From Channallabes apus (lineage: Eukaryota; Chordata; Actinopteri; Siluriformes; Clariidae), in assembly GCA_030522415.1 (NCBI GenBank), contig CM060121.1, positions 15,292,142 to 15,356,141 of the forward strand: 64,000 nucleotides of DNA, read 5' to 3'. Below are positions 1-12,500 of the stretch, piece by piece (the first letter of the stretch is position 1; each line of letters opens with the position of its first letter). The notes under the pieces are model-generated. The model did not search any database. It was not told where the DNA came from and saw nothing but the letters and a program-made list of their open reading frames with translations. Both the position numbers and the translations under genes were made by a program.

Positions 1-349
1 CCATTTTACACTTTTAAGAAGTTAACCAATATTATTACCTTTTGTAAAAGCAATGAAATAGTGAATTAGAGCTTAGTGACTGTTTATATGTCCCTGGATG
101 GATGTAAGGGGCTTTTAGGGTATTTTCCAATTGATAAGTCAGTGTCAGAGGAACTCAGCGGTTCTTGCCGAGAGAAACAGATGTGAAGGAGTTTCAAGTG
201 TAGGAGTTCCTGGCATAACCCTAGGGAGGCATCTGCATCATTCTTTTTTTTTTTCTTTTGCCCCTTTATATACTGTTGTGTATCAGGTGCTTTTTGAAAC
301 ATTTTCATGGTTCATTGGAGCATCAAATGATCAGTGTCTCACTTCTACA

Positions 350-527
350 TCAGTGAAAATATTTAGTCAGTCCCAAACCACCTCAGCCGGCCTCGTCATT
401 CACGGATGTACAGCCGTCTTTAAAATGTTCGCACAATTCAAATGAGTCTCATCATCGTACTGTCCTTGAAGCGTCCATTCAAAAGAAATTTACATTCTGT
501 TTGTCCTGAATAACTTAAACACCCCTC
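350..527 (-). mobile_element. mariner-like transposon remnant, copy 1
   Basis: Degenerate end fragment. It shares the motif CGTCATTCACGGAT with the copy at 36905-37311, and its right edge (CACCCCTCATG, near 517-527) resembles that copy's terminal repeat. No open transposase frame remains. The family assignment comes from the better copy at 59988-60483. Confidence 0.5.
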
Positions 528-783
528 ATGCAACAATCCATGTAAATTATATGATCTGAAGTCAATCATCGAGACTTACCTTAGTTTGTCACATTATGCA
601 AAACTTTGCATGCGTGTAATGAGAATATAAATTTTTTTTACACACACACACAGGGGGGGGGGGCAAAATGTATACAGAGTTATCTATGCACTCGAATTGA
701 ATTATGGCAGCCGTGTGTAAAAAAAAAAAATATATTTTTTTTTATTTATTAATTAATTTATTTTTAATTGACTAGACTTCCAT

Positions 784-893
784 AAGACAGCGTAGTGGTT
801 AGCACTGTGGCCTCACACCTCCAGAGTAGAGTGTTTGCTTCCTGCCTTGATCTGTGCATGTGAAGTTTGCAGGTTCTCCCTGTGCTTGGTGGT
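784..893 (+). mobile_element. tRNA-derived SINE fragment (family 1)
   Basis: Starts with the tRNA-like head (GCGTAGTGGTTAGCACTGTG) and runs through the diverged central block (AAGTTTGCAGGTTCTCCCTG). The 3' half is missing. Better copies of the same family lie at 33333-33689 and 59027-59393. Confidence 0.6.
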
Positions 894-1181
894 TGATAGT
901 TGTATTTTATTTTGCAAAGCCTGCCTTTCTAGTGCAAAGTGCGTAGGTTTTTAATGTAAATATAATTACCTGCTCTTTAAAAAAAAAAAATAAATTTGCC
1001 CGCAGCCTTATAAGAATGTTTGAGAAAAGATGAAAGTGATGGCTGATTACTTTCTGGCATCATAAATAAGCAGCGCCAGTTTCGTGGAATGCGTGGAACG
1101 GCAGGGAAGGTGACGCAGGTGCCGGCACGTCCTGGAGAGAGTGCACTGTGCGAACATGCCTGACCTCTGTGTCTCTTGCAG

Positions 1182-1384
1182 CGCTCCAACTACCTGCACA
1201 ATGAAGTCGTGCAGATGGCTCAGTTGTACACCAACGTCAGGGCCACGCCCTGGCGCATGGTCACTATCTGGGGAGGGGCCAGTTTGCTGAAGGCCTACCT
1301 GCGCAGCATGCAGGATCTGCTGTCCATGCTCGACTGGAAATGGGATTTCTTCATCAACCTCAGTGCCACCGACTTCCCCACCAG
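1182..1384 (+). CDS. xylt2: xylt2 coding exon 1 in window
   Basis: 203 nt, entering in phase 0 after ...CTTGCAG and ending after two bases of an Arg codon. It begins [14 protein letters not shown] and ends [14 protein letters not shown]. The donor CAG|GTCATA is weak. By comparison with the 11-exon human gene it would be about exon 4. Confidence 0.9.
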
Positions 1385-4300
1385 GTCATATCATTTCTCT
1401 TTTTTCTTTTCTCCAGATTTTTTTTTGACAATGGCCGCCTGACTTTTGGAAACTATCAATCAATTATGTGCTCAGAAATCAACATTTGGTGTTTATGGTG
1501 TTATAGGCTAAATAAAAGAGAAAGATGTGTATCCATAACATCTAACCAACTAGTTAGAGTAGGTGATGCCAGATAACCAGAAATCTTAAAAAAAAAATTA
1601 TAATAATAAAAAATTAATCATATTACGCAGCATTGGTATATTGTTGTGTAATTGTTAAATTGTTAAATATCTTCTAGAATTTGAACCTTGAATGGAAGTT
1701 TAAATTTGTAATTCACTAAAAAACTAAACATGTCGTTCTAACTTTTGATGCTGCAGCTCCCCAGATATTACCTGTTAAATCAGAAGTCCAGGAATAGGAT
1801 TATGAAAGCATAAATAATCCAGCTATAAGTTACTGTATAAAAAGTCATATCCCACCACAAATTAGCGAATTTTGCCATATGACCCAGCTCTCATGAAGGT
1901 GTGTGAGTTTTGTAGCAGTTCATAGCCAAAATCTTATTTACACTATTACTAAGTAATTTACACTGAATGTCAAATGAAACTGGCGTCCAGTCAAAATTTT
2001 GGACACATGTTTGGATTTATTTCCTACATTCTACGACAATACTAATGAGGGTCTCCAACGGCAGAGAGAAGTTTTCGTCTTGCTTTCCAGGCATGGTCTT
2101 CGTTAGGTTTGGGTATTGTTTGGGTTTTTACACTACCGGTGCCAAATCGTTACTTTTAAAATGGCACCAGAACCGATGCGATAAAAAGAGTGGCAAAATG
2201 GTGGATAACACAAAATAAAAACAGCTTTTTATTGAAAAAAAATTATTTAAATAAACAATATATGTAAAGTATGCATAAATATAAGTGCATACAGAATACA
2301 AGTAATTTACATACTACGTAATCCAACTACAATCATTTAATACCATTAACTGCAAAGTAGTTGGTGTTCTTGGTACAAACCGGCTTCAGATTTTAGCAAT
2401 GCTTTTGCAGAAATATGACCATATATGGGCTTATCAATTCCTCTCCTTGCTAGTGTTGGCGTGACTGGGGGGTCGGGACACAATCACTGACAGCTGATGT
2501 CTGCAAGCTGTTAAACATGCTGCATCCCTCTGCTTTTAACTTCATCTCGCGTGTGTCCAAATGTTTCATTAGGTTTGACTTTTTGTCCCTCTTCACACGC
2601 AATTGGTGAAAGACATTTGTTGCTTGTTTCAGTGTCTGAATACTTTGTTGTGAAATACAGCCAAACTTTAGACTGTTTAACTTTGAGCATTTTAATTTCA
2701 GCGTGATTAGCTTGGAGTGCTCATTTCCCGAGTGTCGCTTTTAAGTTGGAATGTGAAAACAACGTGGACACTCGCGTTACTACAAACATCAGTTGATTTG
2801 TATTTTTAGAGATTTCCGACTTACTTTCATGTGCATTTTCTCATTCGGGAAATGATTTTTCAGAAACGGTGTCACCGAAGTGAGGCACCGGACTCTGCAC
2901 TCTGATTTGGTTCTAGTACAGACCAGTTACACAGGCTCTAAGGGCATACCTGTATATAGGGTTTCGGTACCCAACCCTAGTCTGTTTGAGAGCCAGTTTC
3001 ATTGTGGTGCTTGATGGGTTTTGCAAATGCACCTGACAATTCTGATTGTTGTTAATGTCGTTATATAAGTTACATAATTCTATGCATGTTGTAAAGGTTT
3101 GAAATCTCCAGCATTGTTCTAGAATGTAGAAGGAGCCGTGGGATTTAGCGAAATATCTTTGCTTTATTGTAAACAACAGGCCTCTGAATAGTGTAGGGTT
3201 TATACTGACTCCTGTGGAATTTAGCGAGCGGATGTTTTCTCTAGACAGGTGTGAAATATTTGTGAACAGGAGGCACATGAGGTGAAGTTCCTGACCATGA
3301 GACACATTAGTATATTGAAAGCACTCTTTGTGCCGTAGTGCAGCGAAGCTTGCAGATTTTTTTTTTTCCTTCAGCCACATCAGAAGCTTTTCACTGCGGG
3401 GTATAATCCCCACAGACGTCTGCTGTTCAAAAAAGAAAGAAAGAAAAAAGCCTTCATAGCTCACTGCTTGCAGAGACATTAATGATCACCAAATCCTTTC
3501 CGCAGACGTTAATTCCTTCTAGTCGACGCCGCCACATTTATCCTGACCACCTTCTAGTCAGATTTTTTACATTGTAACTATGTCTTTCTTTTCCTATATC
3601 TCTCTGAAACAGGACCAACGATGAGCTGGTGGCTTTTCTCTCACAGAGCCGTGACAAGAACTTCTTGAAGTCTCATGGCAGAGAGAATGCCAGGTAGCTG
3701 CTTCCTATCTTATTTACATGCAAAAAGCGATTGTATAAAACTGCAGGAGCTAGAATTCTTGAGTTATCCCCAGCACATTCTTCCCTAATTTTCTCCTTAA
3801 TTTAGTCATGACCAGTTTCCACTGATCAGGCCACTCGCACAATATCTATGAATCCGGGAGAGAGAAGGCAATCCAACTGCTTCTGCATGCATGAGCTCAC
3901 AGACGCTAATTATTAGCTAGTTTTATTGTGATTGATAAGGAAGGGAGATGCCAGGCCTACAGTACATCCCTGAGATCATGGCCAGGGGATTCATGATCTG
4001 ATGGGTGATCGGGCAGACGCAGTTCTGTTGCGCCAATCGGAAATGCCTTGTATAAAGAAACAATTACGTCTTTATACAGGTGCGTGTCAATAAATTAGAA
4101 TGTCATCGAAATTAAAGTCTGTCTGTGTGTAATGAATCTATATAATATACAAGTTTCACTTTTTTAATTGAATTTCTGAAATAAATCAACTTTTCAATGA
4201 TATTCTAATTTATTAAAATTCAAATCTTATTTGTCACATGCAGTCATACACAGTACGATATGTGAAATACTTACACGACCGCCAGTGACCTGAAAAGTAA

Positions 4301-7300
4301 AAGCTTATTTATAAGCAATAAATATGAATAAAAAAAGAAATACAATAGAAAATAAAGTGTAGCTAAGTAAAATAAAGGAAAAATACTTCTGTACAAATAA
4401 AAATATTCTGTGCAATAGAAAAATTTTGATTAAATAAATGTTGATGTTTTAGAAAATGTTATTAGTCCTGTTATTAGTGTTGTGGTTGAGAGACGCCTTA
4501 TTGAGACGTCATTAATCAGACAACCCTCCATTTGTTTTCAGTTAATTTCTTGGTTTAAATTCGTGAATCGTTATATTTAAATTTCTACGCACACAATAAC
4601 TTATTTCTTTCAGTCATTGCTTTTAAAGACTGTATCTACAGTAATTACAAGTTTTTAGTTACGTCCCATATCCTCTGTGCAATAGAAATGTCATTTGTGT
4701 TCATGGCTGGTCTCATATATTTTGCCTTTTTGTAATACTAAGGCATGAAGTTAACAGAAAACAAGTAGTATTTTGTTACAAACATGTCATTGTTACCATT
4801 GTTAACTGTTCTAGGTCATAACTCACTGATGTATGATTCAAATCTTTGACACTATTATTATCTTCATCACCGCAGTCAGGAAGTTCCAATGAAAAAAGCC
4901 TTTTCCTTTAACAGGGAAATAAAAAAGGGGAACCTAGAAAGAAGGGGCAGCTGTTAGGAGAAGGTCATTAAACTTTAAATGCAAAAAGTGTAAAGTGCTC
5001 TCATGAATTCTTCAGTTAAAGGTATTTGTTAATGAAGCTCAGAGGCAGTTAACGTTGCCCATGTAGAGATGGGACTGTTTATTTAATTATTGTTATTATT
5101 ATTGTTCTAGACAATGGTTATGTGATACTGATAGTTGTGTGAATCTGATTATATGTAGATACCACAATATAGCAGATAGCACTGTTTCAGTGCTGTGGTG
5201 TTGGGAAGTCAGTCATGAATACATAAAATCATTCATATATGGGTCAAGAGCACCTTATCAAACTTAGACAGAATGTGTCAAAATAAAGAGAGACTGACTT
5301 CAACTGTGGCGTCGTCGAAGATGATGCCAGACAGACTGGGTTATGTGTTTTTAGAAACCGCTGTTCTCCTGGGGATTTCATGTGCACACAAGTCTCTAGA
5401 GTTACACACAGCATTATGCAAAAACATCCAGTGACTGGCAGTTCTGTAAACAGAAAGACCTTGTTGATGTGGGAGGTCAGAAGAAAAAGGCCAGGCCGGT
5501 TTGAATTGACAGGACTTTAGGCATTGTTTACATCCATGGTAAGCAGTCAAGCATCTCAGGATGCTGAACAGGTCAAACTCTGAGCAGAAGACCACAATAT
5601 GTTTCATTCTTGAGAGTCAACAACAGTAATCTTAAGGCTACAGTGGACACGTGTCCCCAAAAAAACCCTGCACTATCGAGGATGGAAAATGTCTCCTTGT
5701 CTTTAACCAAGTCTATTAAGTTTGAAATCAGCATGTTTTACGTTCTTTGCTCAGTACAACGAAACATGTTCAGGTAACTCACCCTGATGTAGTGGTTGGA
5801 GATTCAATAAAAAAAAGACCAAATCAGTATAAACCTTTTAGCGAAACGGTTCTTCCAATTATAGCTCCGTTAATCTGTATCTTCTCTGCTCTAAACAAGG
5901 TTCATTAAGAAACAGGGCTTGGACAGACTCTTCCATGAATGTGATAATCACATGTGGCGGCTGGGCGAGCGCACCATCCCCGAGGGCCTGGAGGTGTCTG
6001 GAGGCTCTGACTGGTTTTCTCTCACGCGGCACTTCGTCGAGTATGTGATCAAGTCCAACGACATGCTGGTGATCGGGCTGAAGCAGTTCTACACCTACAC
6101 CCTGCTCCCTGCTGAGGTGCCCAATCTTATCAGCAAACTCTGAGTCTTTAGGTCTGAATGTTAAAGAAAAAAATCAAACAGCTGTTTTGTTTTAACAGTG
6201 AGTCTGTAAAACAGGTCAGTTGAGAAGTACAGTACCAGTGTGACATTTAAGTGTGTTGGCTGCTATATTCAGTGGTTTGACTGTTTGTGAAAGATAAACA
6301 TGTCATTCCTGCTTTTTTAAAGAACCAGTATCTTGGCTCATCTGTGTAGCCTTAAAATAACTTAAAATGCCACAGCAAGTAGTAGATTAAAGTAAAACCT
6401 GTTTTACTTTAATCTACTTTGTTTGTTGTAGAAAGGAATGAGAACCTAAATCCAGTACTTTTGTAGATGTTATTTTTAATTTGTATTATAAGATTTTACG
6501 AAGCTACCCATAACTAACCCATTCCTCTTTGTTGTTTTTGTTGTTTTTTTTCCCCCCCTCAGTCTTTCTTTCACACAGTGTTAGGAAACAGCCACATGTG
6601 CAACACGCTAGTGGACAACAACCTGCGAGTCACTAACTGGAACCGCAAGCTGGGCTGCAAGTGCCAGTACAAGCATATAGTGGATTGGTGCGGATGCTCT
6701 CCTAATGACTTCAAACCTGCTGATCTCATCCGAATTCAGGTCAGTGTAGTGAAATAAATCGAGCTTGTGGAATGAGGAAAGCACCGCACTTAAAAATATG
6801 GCATTAGGATATATACAATACTGTGCACTAGTATTAAATATTTAATATTGCACTTAAAAGCAATAAAAACAGTACAGAGTGCTACAGTTGATGGATGTAT
6901 TAGCCTTCTAGGAAAGTCATAGTGATTGAGAACAGCTGACAGGACAAAAGAGATCTGGAATGTTGCGCTCCGCATTGTTGTCCTAAGGTTTTCCAGTGAA
7001 CTTGAACTATGAAGTTCCCACCCCACACTAGCAATGCTGCACTGACGAAACAGGTCGAGGAGTGCCCTTATATTATGTAATGTATGTGCACTCTGTTCCA
7101 TATATAGAAACACATGGTAGTGATGATTTGAGTTTCACCCGCAGATTTTACTGAACTGACATCAACTTTACATCAGCCAGCAAAGTTCTCAGTCACACTT
7201 CTTTACTCCCTTTTCCTTTGAATCCGTGTGAGAGATCTCACTCTCACAGCATGCAGTTTTGAAGATGTGACCGTTTTACTGGCAGCAAGCAGCTCAAAGG

Positions 7301-9430
7301 ACGCCAAGTGTCCCAGTTAAAAATATAGTTTGATGACAATAAACTGGAACAAAAAGGATGGATATTTATTTATTTATTTATTTATTTAGTGGCTAAATAT
7401 TTGTACTGATGGGATAAGAAGTTGCATGTACTCATCATGAACATGAATATCCTGGGCTATTATTATTATTATTATTATTATTCCTTTTTCTGGTGGAGAG
7501 CGATACATATTTCATAGTAAACTTCAAGAATTTTTCACAAGTTTTAATTTATTCTGCAGATATATTTAATTTATTACTCTTTGGCAGAATTGCTAGTGTT
7601 CAAATTAAAATCGTTGGTTTCCTGGCACAGATTTAACTTTTTAAGCATGGTTCACACATTTCTAAACGCTTTGAGGTTCCAAAAGTTTAATGTTATCCTG
7701 CTTTATCCATTCCACAAGCTGCTTAGTTGTTTTTGGGGTCAGCGTCCCGGTGGAACAATAAATTTTGTCCCAAGTTTCAATCATGTGGCTGATGATTTAA
7801 AGTTATGCTGATCGGTTGTGAGAAAATCCTCACCATTCCATCCACTTTGTGGAACTGTCAGGAAAAACAGCCCCAAAACATTATGCTACCATCACCATGT
7901 TTAACAGTTGGTACAGTGTTGGAACAGTTGAAGGAAGGTGTTGATTCTGGAGCAGGTTTTTTTTTTTGGGGGGGGGGGGGGGCAGACTTTCTGGCCCTAC
8001 TGGTGTTCAGTCAGCTTCCAGTGCATGGTAGGCCTTCGCCTTGGTGGTTTCTGGGTTGTTCCTGATCCTTAAACCAATTTCCTACTAAAAGAAGAAACTA
8101 TCCCTATCCCTCAGAAGACTGCTGTTTTTGCTCCCTACTAATGTTTTCAGCCCCTTTTTGTTTGCTCTGGTGATGGACAGGATGACAGATGAGGTAAGAC
8201 AGGAGTCTCCATGGACTATGATGTTTGCAGATGACATTGTGCTTTGTAGCGAGAGCAGGGAACAGGTGGAAGAAAATTTGGATAGGTGGAGGTATGCTCT
8301 GGAAAGCAGAGGAATGAAGGTTAGCCGCAGCAAGGCAGAATACATGTGTGGGAATGAGAGGAACCCAAGAGGAACGGTGAGGCTACAGGAAGCAGAGGTA
8401 AAGAAGATGCAGGATTTTAAGTACTTAGGGTCAACGGTCCAGAGCAACGGAGAGTGTGGAAAGGAGGTGAAGAGGCGGGTACAGGCAAAAAGTTGGGTTG
8501 GGTGGCGAAAAGTTTCAGGTGTGTTGTGCGATAAAAGAGTATAAGCGAGAATGAAAGGAAAGGTGTACACGACAGTGGTGAGACCAGCGATGCTCTATGG
8601 CTTAGAGACAGTGACACTGAAGAAAAGACAGGAGGCAGAGCTGAAGATGTTGAGGTTCTCTTTGGGAGTGACAAGGATGGATAGGATCAAGAATGAGTTC
8701 ATCAGAGGGACAACCCATGTTAGATGTTTTGCAGATAAAGTCAGAGAGGCCAGATTGAGGTGGTTTGGACATGTTCAGAGGAGAGATGGTGAATATATCG
8801 GTAGAAGGATGCTGATGTTGGAACTGCCAGGCAGGAGGTCTAGAGGAAGACCAAAGAGGAGATTTATGGATGCAGTGAGAGAGGACATGAAGTTAGTTGG
8901 TGTGAGAGAAGAGGATGCAGAGGATATGGTTAGATGGAGGCAGTGGTGACCCCTGAAAGGGAACAGCCGAAAGACAAAGAAGAATGTTTTCACTCAGTTT
9001 ATAAGGTACTTGGGTGAAAGGAGTCACTGTAGTGTTCACCACTGGTATTTAATAATGACGTAACCTGCTTGCCCATTTTAAACGATCATTTTATTGATTT
9101 TATTCATTATTTTGCCGAACTGACTATTTGTACAGTGTAACCTTGGATTACGAGCATAATTAGTTCCGGAAGCCAGCTCGTATTCCAAAACACTTGTAAA
9201 CCAAATTGAATTTTCCCATAAGAAGTAATGGAAACTAAAAAATATAAACAAGAAATCTCTTTAATGAAACTCATTGCACGGTGTCCAATGATGTGCGCGC
9301 ACACAGAAACAAAGAGCAGGCTGGTCCTTGAGCAGAGAGAGAAAATACATCTTTAACCTCTCTAATGAGACTTGCTTTTGCTTTACACGCGCTCTGTAGA
9401 CACACGCATACAGACACAAAATAGAATATG

Positions 9431-9500
<70 letters not shown>

Positions 9501-12500
9501 TCACAGTGTTATAGTAAACAGTACATGCATGCACGGATGTTGATTATACCAGTAAGAGACACACACTAAGACCCAGCAGGGGAGACGATTACCCACAATT
9601 CCGCAGCACAAGAGAGAGAAAAACCGTTGGCTCAGTTGTGATCACATGACACTCGGCGTCAAAACAAGAAGCGGATGAGTGATGCATAATACTCGGTACT
9701 TGTAAACCAAGACTTGTTCGTTTTCCATGTCAAAATGTATTAAAAATCTTTGCTCGTCTTGCGAAACACTCGTAAACCGCGTTACTTGCAATCCAAGGTT
9801 TCACTGTATAGTGCTTTAAACAATTGTCATTGTCGCAAAGCAGCTTTACACAATCAGAAGAAATCAAGGAAGTTCGTATGAAATTTGAATGTATATGAAT
9901 CAAAATTATTAAATAGTTCCTGATGAGCAAGCCAAGGGCGATGGTAGCAAGGAACAAATGTTTTCTGGTGGAAAAACGTTTTAGAATTGCACTGTCGGCT
10001 GCCAGATTTTGAAACTCATATTAGGCCTTCATCATAAAATTCATTGTTATTTGTATGTAAATTCTGGCTAGTTTCCCCTTCCACAAGCTACTTTAATTAT
10101 ATGAACGAACTAACTTTACAATGCTGAAACAAGGAGCAAAGTCAAGAACGCTATAATGTTTTTTTTTTTTTTATTATTATTTAAAGAATGATTTGTACAA
10201 ACAAAAATTATTTATATCACCAGCAAACAATACAGAGTGCAGCAGTTCGTCGTACCACTTCACCTGCAAATCCGCATGGGACTGAACTCGAATCTCTGTA
10301 GCGCTGATGTATACTTAAGACATGCTGTCAATCAAAAAAGGGGTTCCGCCCCTTTAAACAGCTCCTCCAATCATCATGCAGCAGCCCAGCGTCCTGACCC
10401 GCCCACTGCTCCATTCACTGAGAAGCTGAACTTCACTGGAAGTGACGATTTTGGTGCATTTATCCAATTACCGTCCAGCTTTTCTGCAGTGAAAAAAAGC
10501 TCCTCTGTGCCTCGCCATAGCGCTCCAGTGAAGCTGGGCTTCAGGAGGGTTTAACGCGCTGTGCGGCACGGAAATGTATGACAAGAAAATCGCGTCAAAC
10601 AATCTACAATAAATACCTGATTCTGAACGAGCTAGTCATGAAGTTAAATGCGTTCTAGCGCACTTTTATTAAAACCAATATAAATATGATGAGCATTTAT
10701 TTTCTGACATAGTGGAAGCGGAGCTTCCCTTGTAGTCTTAGAGCAGCCGCCACTGTACAATTGTTTAAACACCTCACATCAAAACGTTCCCAGAAACTGG
10801 GCATTTTATCCAGCTTTGGAGCTCTATTTTTGACACTTCAGACTCATTTATTTAATAAGTTATGGTGAACCATTTTGTTTGCAGCATTAAAGTCATTATA
10901 TTAATTTTTATATAGACAAAAATGCTTAAAAAAAGTTGTCAATTGTTTATTTCAGATGCAGTTGAATCAAACTGAGAATGCATTTAGTTGTGTTTTTTAT
11001 TTATTTATTTATTTTATTTAAATCAGACCTTTTCCTCTTTACCCACAACAGCAGCTGACAAGGCCCACATTCTTCGCCCGCAAATTTGAATCCACCGTCA
11101 ACCAGGAGGCCATTAATATTCTCGATACCCATCTGTATGGGAACTACCCACCAGGCACTGTGGCGCTCAAGGCCTACTGGGAAAGCCTGTTTGAGCGCGA
11201 GGACGGTGTGGACAATCTCAGTGACATTGCACTTACAGCCTACACGTCCTTCTTCAGACTCGGTCTCCATAGTCAGAAAACCATGCATGAGTCCTGCAGG
11301 TGAGTCTCTCAGACCCTGAACCCAGAACCATTTAAAGTGCCCTGAAATCAAGACCTGTGTTGTGGTGCCTGTATCTTAGTGTCATGGATACGATATGTCT
11401 TAGAGCTCTTACTGTTTAAGGATTCAAAGTTTACTTTTGCAGAGTCAGTCCTGATGCAATTTCTTCCTTTGTCAGAAAGCTGATTAATGAGAAATGTTGA
11501 CCACGCACACACGCGCACACACACACGCACGCACGCACGCACGCACACACGCACACACACACACAGCTTTAAAAATAACTTTTAGGACATGAAACGATAA
11601 TGAAACGATGACTGAAAGAGTACAAGAGTTTGGTGTTCTTGTTTACAGCAGAGCATGTATTGCATTTGGATTATTCCAATGACATTAGTTCTCCTTAAAC
11701 ACACAAATATAGCACATAATAATAATAATAATAATAATAATGCAGTTTGTGGTCGGTAAGTCAAACATTTTCAGTCTTCAGACTGTGTGTTTTAAATGTA
11801 GACAAAAAAGAGAGAAAAAAGCATTGAGGCGACTGTGCTCTAGAGTAATATTTATTACTCATAGTTTTTGGTGTTGGTGTGCTTCCTGGACAATATTTTA
11901 CACAACAAGTAAAAGGCTCCTGTTAATCTTTTTACAGTTCTTCACAGTTGCCTCGCGTTATTGGTTTGGTTTTGATTGGGCACAGCATCATATCGTAACA
12001 GTTAGCAGTTCAACACATCATCCTTCTGACTTCCTGTTTCCTTCAAAAACACGTCATAATATGCAATCAAGTCACAACTAAGAAGCCATTAGTACTTTTG
12101 AAATGATGTTTGTTTGTTTGTTTTTTGTTTTTTTTGGTTAAACTAGATAAATTATTGACAAAGTATAGTGAATTCAGTTTAATATCGATGTTGGAGCAAA
12201 TACCAGCACATACGTTGATTTTAACTGAAAAATCATAAAATGTAATTTAAGGCTTCATATTTGTGATAGTTGCACAATAATGCTTTCCAGTCAGGAAAGA
12301 AAATTAAGCATTTTTACACACTTTATTTTTATGATTAAAGTGTTTGCATACTCAAATTTTGCAACCCAGCGCTGGATGTAAACATGCTTTAGTATATTTT
12401 TCTTCAAATCCTTTAATGTTGCATTTATCCAAGAAAAATGCTTTTGTAAAATGTCAAGCGTCTTATTTGAACTAGTTGTCAAGTAGTCTGATTGTCAGCC

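Noticed and set aside
2913..3479. 188-codon minus-strand frame
   Set aside because: No recognised domain, biased composition, overlaps a putative transposon end, and lies antisense in an xylt2 intron.
8085..8993. Minus-strand frames over the LINE fragment
   Set aside because: Shadows of the plus-strand reverse transcriptase frame.
9261..9569. Frames with poly(CV) and poly(HT)
   Set aside because: Translation of the (AC)n tract at 9435-9498.
10237..10554. 105-codon plus-strand frame in an xylt2 intron
   Set aside because: Lies in a probable DNA-transposon remnant and shows no protein family features.
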